In this document: piece after piece, positions 58,513-64,000 of the stretch | Position numbering within the stretch: the stretch's first letter is position 1 | Layout of the letters: each line of letters opens with the position of its first letter | NCBI GenBank assembly: GCA_039881145.1 | Contig: JAYKKI010000126.1 | Location: 917,501 to 981,500 of the forward strand | Source: Druceiella hillmani | Lineage: Eukaryota > Arthropoda > Insecta > Lepidoptera > Hepialidae | Direction of reading: 5' to 3' | DNA: 64,000 bases | The notes under the pieces: generated by a model | Told to the model about the DNA's origin: nothing | The model's input: the letters and a program-made list of their open reading frames with translations, nothing else | The model's database searches: none | Made by a program: the position numbers and the translations under genes

Positions 58513-58743
58513 TTCATAATTGTATGAAACTACGTGATATAGTATTATTTCTACTTTCTTTAAGTTTTTACCACGACCTAGTTTTCGTTGTATTGCAACA
58601 TCTTCAGGTGGGCTATGAGCAAAGATCTTTGCTAGTAGTCTAGTGGTAAAGAACTTAAAGAAAGTAGAAATAGTACTAAATTACGTAGTTTCATTAAATT
58701 GTGAATAATGCTTTTCTACGAAATTAGCGCCAAATACATTTAA
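58513..58743. mobile_element. Near-palindromic MITE-like element, copy C, internally deleted
   Basis: The left arm is complete from TTCATAATTGTATGAAACT through ACCACGACCTAGTTTTCG to the ATGAGCAAAGATCTTTGCTA centre. The right arm lacks the part complementary to the CCTAGTTTTCGTTG..CATCTTCAGG segment and resumes at TGGTAAAGAACTTAAAG, ending in GTTTCATTAAATTGTGAATA. The tail motif TTAGCGCCAAATACATTTAA (58724-58743) has three differences from copy A. It sits exactly between the left and piggyBac parts of the large repeat. Confidence 0.78.
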
Positions 58744-59595
58744 TGTTCAGTATTGCAAAATGCTCGGGGCTCAAAAAATTAGTACGATTTTAGCATATTT
58801 GTTGAATAGCTAAAATTGTCCTTGGATATCTTACTCTTCTCTGGCTATCACATCTTGCTTGCAGAACGCCTTTACTGATCCATAGATGAGGATTATACCG
58901 TGCCTATTACAAAAGCAATGACCAGAAATCGACTTTTTGAAATAAAAAAGTTTCTATATTGCTACGATAATGCTACTATTGTTGAAACTACTGATAAAAT
59001 GTTTAAGGTACGACCCCTTGCGGATATTCCTATAAGGGAGATTTTACAACGCGGCATCTTTCCTAGGAATTTGCCAATAAATGAATCTGTGGTGAATTTT
59101 GGTCGTGATCCATCGAAAATATTTATCCGCGGTAAGGTAAAGTTGTATGCTTGCTAATGCTAATGGATAGTGCTAGGCCTTTGACTGCGCGTAAACAATT
59201 GACAGTATCAGCAGTCAGCCATTAAGTACAAGGGTTGTAACAAATCTGACTGGATTTACAAAAATATGGCTATCTTGCTACTAAACTTTGGTTCACGAGG
59301 AAAGAAGCAGTCAAGCTCTCTTTAAAATCGGTCAAAGGGATGAAGAAGAAGAATCGTTGTAATTTTGAATACCGGTTTGAAAAGCTTTTAAATTATAACA
59401 CTTTTCCCCGATTAGGTAAAATTATACTATGGAGCTCAGTGGAAAAGATGAAAATTGATATGAATAAACTGCAATTATTTGTAACTTACAATAAATAAAT
59501 GGATACAGTCAGAAATGATAAATATGTTTTTGGCAAACTTAATCCAAAAATAATACAAATATATTAAATTAAGAGATTCAGAGAACCACTTAAGA
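58744..59595 (+). pseudogene. piggyBac-like transposase, broken copy 2
   Basis: This is better preserved than copy 1. An open frame (58900-59157, 85 codons) carries PITKAMTRNRLFEIKKFL, TDKMFKVRPLADIP and INESVVNF, then PSKIFIRGK. These are the ordered piggyBac/PGBD landmarks (SKSMSRNRFxEIxRxLH, TDKxxKVRPLxD, IDESMVxYxGR, KQFIRGKP). Upstream, in another frame, are CPWxxYxxLAITS and a QNA-like piece. Downstream, GYLATKLWFTRKE and MKKKNRCNFEYRF are readable at about 59268-59385, and YNK-stop-MDTVRNDKY near 59490-59515. The first catalytic Asp (IDES) is Asn, as in copy 1. Frames are broken after FIRGK and a stop follows YNK. Most of the central catalytic region between FIRGK and GYLAT (normally over 100 residues) is missing. 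Confidence 0.88.
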
Positions 59596-60100
59596 AAAAA
59601 TGACTAACTACAATATTTTCATAGGAATTAAAATATATTTATACATCACGTTTATATGTCAAGTATAACATTTGTACAATCGTGCCTAACATTTTTAAAA
59701 AAGTCAATGACCTGAATGAGCAAAAATCATAATTAATCACCAAGGAAACAGAGAATCTTATTATTATATAATTCTCGACATCAAAATTTACTATAGATGG
59801 TTATATTTTGCATAAATCTAATAAGCCTGTACGACAGAAAACAAAAAGTGCGAATTAAATATTAAAGTAATTTAATGTGTGATGTCAATTAAATTTAGTA
59901 AATGCATCGGAAATAAATGTTTTGTCTGAGTCTTATTTTATACGGTCGAAAGTAATACACGGTTTGAATATCATAGCTGGTGTTATTTAAGAGCTGGTAA
60001 ACAATATTTGTTTCGCCTTGAGGACTTTATGCTGTTTGTCGTTTGATGACAATGTAAGCTATTTTTATCTAGCTATCAATATTAGAATAATTAATAGAAT
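59596..60100. other. AT-rich DNA without recognised features
   Basis: No gene or strong repeat was seen. Confidence 0.45.
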
Positions 60101-60190
60101 TAAAAAGGCGAGAATCAATGGTGATGAATACGATAATTATAAGTTAGATGTTGTAGAAGCTTGCAAAAAAGGATTACCATGTTCGTAAGT
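60101..60190 (+). pseudogene. Possible N-terminal exon of the SDKCIGQN-type element protein
   Basis: GDEYDNYKLDVVEACKKGLP is readable at 60119-60178 and is followed by CGTAAGT, which fits a splice donor. It lies about 350 bases upstream of the better supported pseudogene at 60541. The link between the two is inferred only from proximity and strand. Confidence 0.25.
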
Positions 60191-60540
60191 TACATTAACC
60201 TTAGTATATATTTTTTATTTCTCATCTTAAAATAAAAAAAAAATAATTAAACAAAGTTAGGTTATGTGAGCTATTTAAGCAAGTCTATTGTTTATTATAT
60301 AAATAAATAACAGATTATTGTCAAAGAAGTTTTATACCGTAATGCCGACCTTAAAAACCAGCCTATTATTCATTCTTTTGTGGGTAAACAATTCTTTAAA
60401 CGGTTTGCCTCAACATTTAGTGCATTGTAACCTTACCCAGAAGCTGTGTAAATAAAAATATATTAAAAAAAGACTTTTTTGAGTTGGCATACTATTGGTG
60501 AGAAAAAATAACACAACTTCAACATTTACTTTTGAAAGTT

Positions 60541-61290
60541 CAGTTCAATATGGACTTAAGGGAGCCACAGAAAAACATCAAGATTTTTTTACCAGATTTT
60601 ACCAACCAAGTAAAACAACATATCCAGTTATTCCTACTAAAAACCAGTCACTACTCATCTAAAGAAATAAAATCCTTAGATGCAAAGTTAGGTATCAAAA
60701 CAAAGTGAAATTTAATGAATGTGGCCTAAAATGTAATAATTACCACAAGGTTTTAAAAGAACATTTTCATTAGACGCCAAATTGACACGCGTCGTGATTA
60801 CATTCACGAAGCTTAATATACGAATAAAAACCCACAGCCTAATGAGACAACTAAACAGGTTGCAGATGTGCATTTGCTTGTACACAAGGGGAGGAGCAAC
60901 AAATTGTATTCGTTGCTACCTTCTACGAAGAAATATTGTGCAACACATGATAATGCCACGCTTTTATATTTCGATTACTTGAATAATATACCATTGCCCG
61001 CGACTCCAGTACAGGAAATCTATTATCTTGGGCAACTGTCGTTTTATCCATTTGGCATAGATAATAGTAATGTATGTACAGTATGTCAGAAAAAAATGCA
61101 GTGTACAGTTGCCCAACTGCAACACTGCATTTTTTTCTGATAAGGGACTACCCGAAAGGGAAGTAATCAAATTTGCTCTTTTACAGTGAAATACATTAGT
61201 GATAATGTACCATCAAACGCATATGAACTTTATCTGTATAGTGACAAGTGTATAGGTCAAAATAATAATCACGCAATGATTGGGTTCCTA
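60541..61290 (+). pseudogene. Broken gene for a transposon-associated protein with an SDxCxGQN motif
   Basis: Ordered pieces across frame breaks: FTNQVKQHIQLF..SHYSSKEIKSL (60590-60695), KFNECGLKCNNYHKVLKEHF (60708-60768), then an open frame at 60868-61140 with the block ATLLYFDYLNNIPLP, EIYYLGQLSFYPFGID. Finally LYLYSDKCIGQNNNHAM occurs at about 61222-61275. This order (HI..F..SHY, then YxxxFKExF, then FDxxxNLPLP..YYKRQLxxYxFxI, then SDxCxGQN) is that of a large family of uncharacterised insect and cnidarian proteins often found in many copies per genome, which I believe corresponds to a DUF7869-type domain. Its biochemical role is not established. The copy is interrupted by stops, by a hairpin insertion at 61086-61140, and is cut off at 61295 by the mariner. 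Confidence 0.6.
61086..61140. repeat. Long hairpin inside the SDKCIGQN pseudogene
   Basis: TCAGAAAAAAATGCAGTGTACAGTTG (61086-61111) pairs with the complement at 61114-61140 with a 2-base loop and one bulge. The downstream arm replaces the expected coding sequence, consistent with an inverted duplication arising within the gene. Confidence 0.8.
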
Positions 61291-61295
61291 TTATA

Positions 61296-62538
61296 TTCGG
61301 TTGGCCAAAAGTTTTCAACCCCGAGTTGCTGTCAATAATTTTTATCTAAAAATTTACATGTTACATTAAATTTAATTTAAGTGTTCACCATTATTACCTA
61401 CTATTTGCTACCGTCTAGTTGGCAGTGATGATATGCTTTTATTGAAATATTCTAGTGACTTTGATTTAAAAAACTGTGCGAGGTCTTTTTGGAGATCTTC
61501 TCTAAAGTCGATTCGATTCTTTTCATGTAAATTTATATACTTAGAGCTCTAAATAAATGGTAATCAGAGGGCGCCATTTCCTGCGAATATGGTGGATGAG
61601 TGAGTAGACGAGTAGAACCCAGCCGAGCTCCTCTAATTTATCACGAGTACGTTTTGCAACATGTGGTCTAGCATCGTCATGCAGAAAAAAAAACTCGATC
61701 TTCTTGACTACTCAATCCTCTTCACTACTCAATTTGTTAGCTAATCGGTCCATTTGTTCACAGAAAATATCTGCATTAATTTTAGATTCCTCTGGAAGCA
61801 ACACCCAATGAATAATGACATTCCACCAGTAGCTGAATATCACCTTTTTGGCACTTATTTCAGGTTTGGATACTGAAACTTCTGTTTCTCCGACACCTAG
61901 CCATTAACATTTGCATATATGGTTAACGTATGTAACCCACTTCTCATCGCTAGTTAACTGATTCAGCCAGTCGAAGTTATGTTTCAATGTCATTAGCTAT
62001 TGACAAGTATCAACTCTGCACTGAATATGATATGGAGATAACTCGTGAGGTGTATCCAAACACCGTATTTTGAAACTTTTCCCAATTCGTGCAAATGTGT
62101 TTCTATAACGCCATGATGCTCATCTGTAAATTTGTCGTCAGTCGTCAGCCGAGGATCCTTCTCAATTAGGCGTCGTAATTGTTGACCATCCAAATAAAGT
62201 GGAGGTCCGATGCGGGATTCGTCCTCAAGATCATAGTCCTTATTCCTGAACATTCTAAATCAAATCTTTGCCGTCGCGTAAGACATCGTGGACTCGCCTA
62301 TCGCATGACATATAATATTTGTGGCAGTCTTTCATCGTGACCCAGACGAAATTTGCAAATTAATAGAATCCGTATTTGACACAAATTTAAAACCATTATT
62401 TGTTATGTAATCCACTTAAAACTTTGGCGCTGCCCGTTTTCAGCTTACTTCACTCTGACCTTTTTAAACCCTTCTAGAAGTTTTGAATCTTTCTTGAAAC
62501 GTCCCGAAGTTGTGACTAAAAACTTACTAGCCAATCTA
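61296..62538 (-). mobile_element. mariner-like DNA transposon, nearly full length, inactive
   Basis: About 1.24 kb, matching the usual 1.3 kb of mariner. The ends are imperfect inverted repeats: TTCGGTTGGCCAAAAGTTTT at 61296 and, inverted, GATTGGCTAGTAAGTTTTTA ending at 62536. TA dinucleotides flank both ends (61294-61295 and 62537-62538), as expected for the TA target. The transposase lies on the minus strand between them. It is inserted directly after the SDKCIGQN pseudogene and abuts, within 4 bases, the inverted-repeat element at 62542. The subfamily was not determined. Confidence 0.88.
61370..62345 (-). pseudogene. mariner transposase pseudogene
   Basis: Reading across frame changes: an N-terminal ICKFRLGHDE piece, ATNIICHAIGESTMSYATAK (helix-turn-helix region), then the open frame 62253-61993 with FRNKDYDLEDESRIGPPLYLD, LIEKDPRLTTDD and HLHELGKVSKYGVWI. 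Then come LTSDEKWVTYVN near 61960, VIFSYWWN, HWVLLPEES, DDARPHVAKRTRDKLEELGW near 61680-61620, and HPPYSQEMAPSDYHLFRAL near 61590-61545, and finally a C-terminal SLPTRRQQIVGNNG near 61420-61390. These are the canonical mariner blocks. The first two catalytic Asp positions are present (DEKW and HDDARPH) and PSDYHLF supplies the third, but frameshifts near 62000, 61900 and 61600 and the lack of a single frame make it inactive. Confidence 0.88.
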
Positions 62539-62541
62539 TTA

Positions 62542-63360
62542 TTTTATAGACAGTGGAATATTTACAAAAAGTTATATTTTGATTTACAATAAGGGGTCAC
62601 TCTTATTTCCTTTATAATAAAGAGTTTGGCATTGTTAAAATAAACTTAAGGAAACGTGACTGACATTATACAATTAAAGAAGTATAACAAATATAAGAAA
62701 ATTATACTATCATTTACAAAATAAGGAAAGTTTTTTGTGAATATCAAAGGAAAAGGTGACACTTTAGATTTTTTAAATGAATAGCCTAAATTTTATTAGA
62801 AAAGTGCTGTTTAAGAATAACGCAAAAATCAGAAAAAGAAAAAGAGCTTTTATACTGTGATTTTCTACCATGAGTTCACTTTCTAATAATCTAAGCAATG
62901 AGTAGTCATAAAATCTAACTTTATTGACGGAATGGTCTGCAAAACTTTCAAAAATGGCTAAACAATCCTGCATTTCTCCAACACCAAAAAAGGTTAAGAA
63001 AAAACGAATGATTTAAAGAAACTTGTTCAGTATGGCTCTCAAGAATACATGTGGTTTTACGATGAATCCATTGATTGTCCAACTGTGTAAAGCAACAATA
63101 GTAACGACTCTGATTAGTACGAAATTTAACCGATTATTTTAACAAAACTTAAACTTTTTGGTAAAAAGTTAATAGTATAAATAATTTTAATAATATTTAT
63201 CACATTTAACAATACACTATTAACATTAATATCATTGAATAATACAAATGATTAACAAATAAATGTTAATTTATCTGACAGTAACAACTTTGGAAAACTT
63301 AAAAACCCTTTGGTTTATAAAAGAATATCAGCCACCTTTAATATTCCACTGTCTATAAAA
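62542..63360. mobile_element. Element bounded by 21-bp perfect inverted repeats
   Basis: TTTTATAGACAGTGGAATAT plus one T at 62542-62562 is exactly complementary to 63340-63360. The total length is about 819 bases. The GACAGTGGAA-type end with neighbouring TA resembles ends of pogo/Tigger and other Tc1/mariner-superfamily elements, but the interior has no clear transposase. One 66-codon minus frame (62973-62773, MQDCLAIFESF..LLRLLESEL) is vaguely like the helical C-terminal tail of Tigger/jerky proteins. On the plus strand, an acidic piece (YMWFYDESIDCP) and a lysine-rich PTPKKVKKKR lie at about 62985-63090. It is most likely a deleted, non-autonomous relative of such an element. Confidence 0.65.
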
Positions 63361-64000
63361 CTATGAAGATAAGTAATTATTTTCAGTTAGAGTCCTAAAC
63401 GTTAAAAAAAATTGAATCAATTAAAAATTTAATTTTTGACAACAAAAGCTTTTTTACTTCCCAAAAAATTTTTGTTTTACCACAAAAGGCCTTTAATAAA
63501 TATTTGATTCTTAAGTCCTCGACTTATTTATTGTACACGTTATTAGTCTTATTTAACCCGGCGATATTAATTGAAATTCATACAAAGTCATGCAAAACTA
63601 GATACTTAAACAAGTAAAAATTATGTTCTTATAATAATTTTACATCAAATATTACGTTTTCTTTCCATTTTCATTTCCTATAGATTTTCTACAGAACATG
63701 TTCTGTAGGATGAAGAAAAAAATATTCTTTTCGTTTGTCTTGACGTAATACTTGAAAAAACTGCCTTATTGGCTCATTTATCAAAGGGAAATATATTTTT
63801 ATTGCATAAGAGGTGTTCTCGACGTAAATCAGTTTAAAAATATGCAATACCAACTTTTTGCGTGCAGCATAGTTCGAGTGAATTTACGATTAAAGCGATG
63901 AAATTTGTCTCTAACTCAACATCTATTTATGCGTCATGTTAAATCATCGATACATACCCGTTGAGAAATATACTGGAATGTTGCAGTAGTATTGAATGAA
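63361..64000. other. AT-rich DNA with one 20-bp palindrome
   Basis: Apart from the palindrome at 63689-63708 nothing was recognised. Confidence 0.5.
63689..63708. repeat. Perfect 20-bp palindrome
   Basis: CTACAGAACATGTTCTGTAG is a loop-free palindrome. The AGAACA/TGTTCT half-sites resemble steroid-receptor elements but lack the 3-base spacer, so no regulatory role is claimed. Confidence 0.8.

Noticed and set aside
62773..62973. A confident Tigger/pogo transposase C-terminus
   Set aside because: The resemblance is only in helical spacing and a few hydrophobic positions; it is too weak to call on its own.
63689..63708. A steroid hormone response element
   Set aside because: The half-sites are adjacent with no 3-base spacer and there is no gene nearby; a plain palindrome is the safer description.

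Overview
This window is AT-rich eukaryotic intergenic DNA, most likely from an insect or other arthropod. I found no convincing host gene, tRNA or rRNA. The taxonomic guess rests on the transposon mix: a Jockey-clade LINE, an RTE-like LINE, a mariner, piggyBac-derived fragments, a tRNA-derived SINE, and a dispersed repeat with a GACGGACGGA-type core that is common in insect genomes. Bacterial-style organisation (operons, ribosome binding sites) is absent, and most open frames of 60-115 codons are chance frames in AT-rich sequence.

Layout. 1-3385: first copy of a large repeat whose right part is a dead piggyBac-like transposase. 3386-14600: mostly unique-looking AT-rich DNA with an RTE-like 3' fragment (4625-4845), two copies of the GACGGACGGA-type repeat, a perfect hairpin (6804) and a degenerate repeat (10200-10575). 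14616-16115: a degenerate tandem array followed by a long palindromic element. 18330-24000: more dispersed-repeat fragments, two partial copies of the left part of the 1-1260 repeat, a palindrome (21599) and a 202-bp tandem duplication (23575). 28965-35000: RTE-like pseudogene, a near-palindromic element, a CACG-rich simple repeat and a 5'-truncated Jockey element, the LINEs both on the minus strand. 36525-45180: microsatellites, short tandem repeats, a SINE, a long copy of the GACGGACGGA repeat, a piggyBac N-terminal fragment and another degenerate array. 50707-51690: a cluster of hairpins and direct repeats. 54090-63360: a dense nest of mobile elements with a second copy of the 1-3385 repeat, two further near-palindromes, a dead protein with an SDKCIGQN motif, a near full-length mariner and an element bounded by 21-bp perfect inverted repeats.

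Nothing here works together as a pathway; the parts are related by transposition, nesting and decay. The observations most worth following are (a) a family of three near-palindromic elements that share an asymmetric 3' tail, the tail motif recurring exactly in the 14.6-15.7 kb array; (b) two piggyBac-bearing repeats 57 kb apart that both carry Asn where the family has its first catalytic Asp, so both seem to descend from an already inactive source; (c) the 62.5-63.4 kb element with perfect 21-bp inverted ends; and (d) the 27-bp perfect stem at 16.0 kb. I see no evidence for a new functional gene system. All boundaries were read by eye; those of decayed repeats are approximate.
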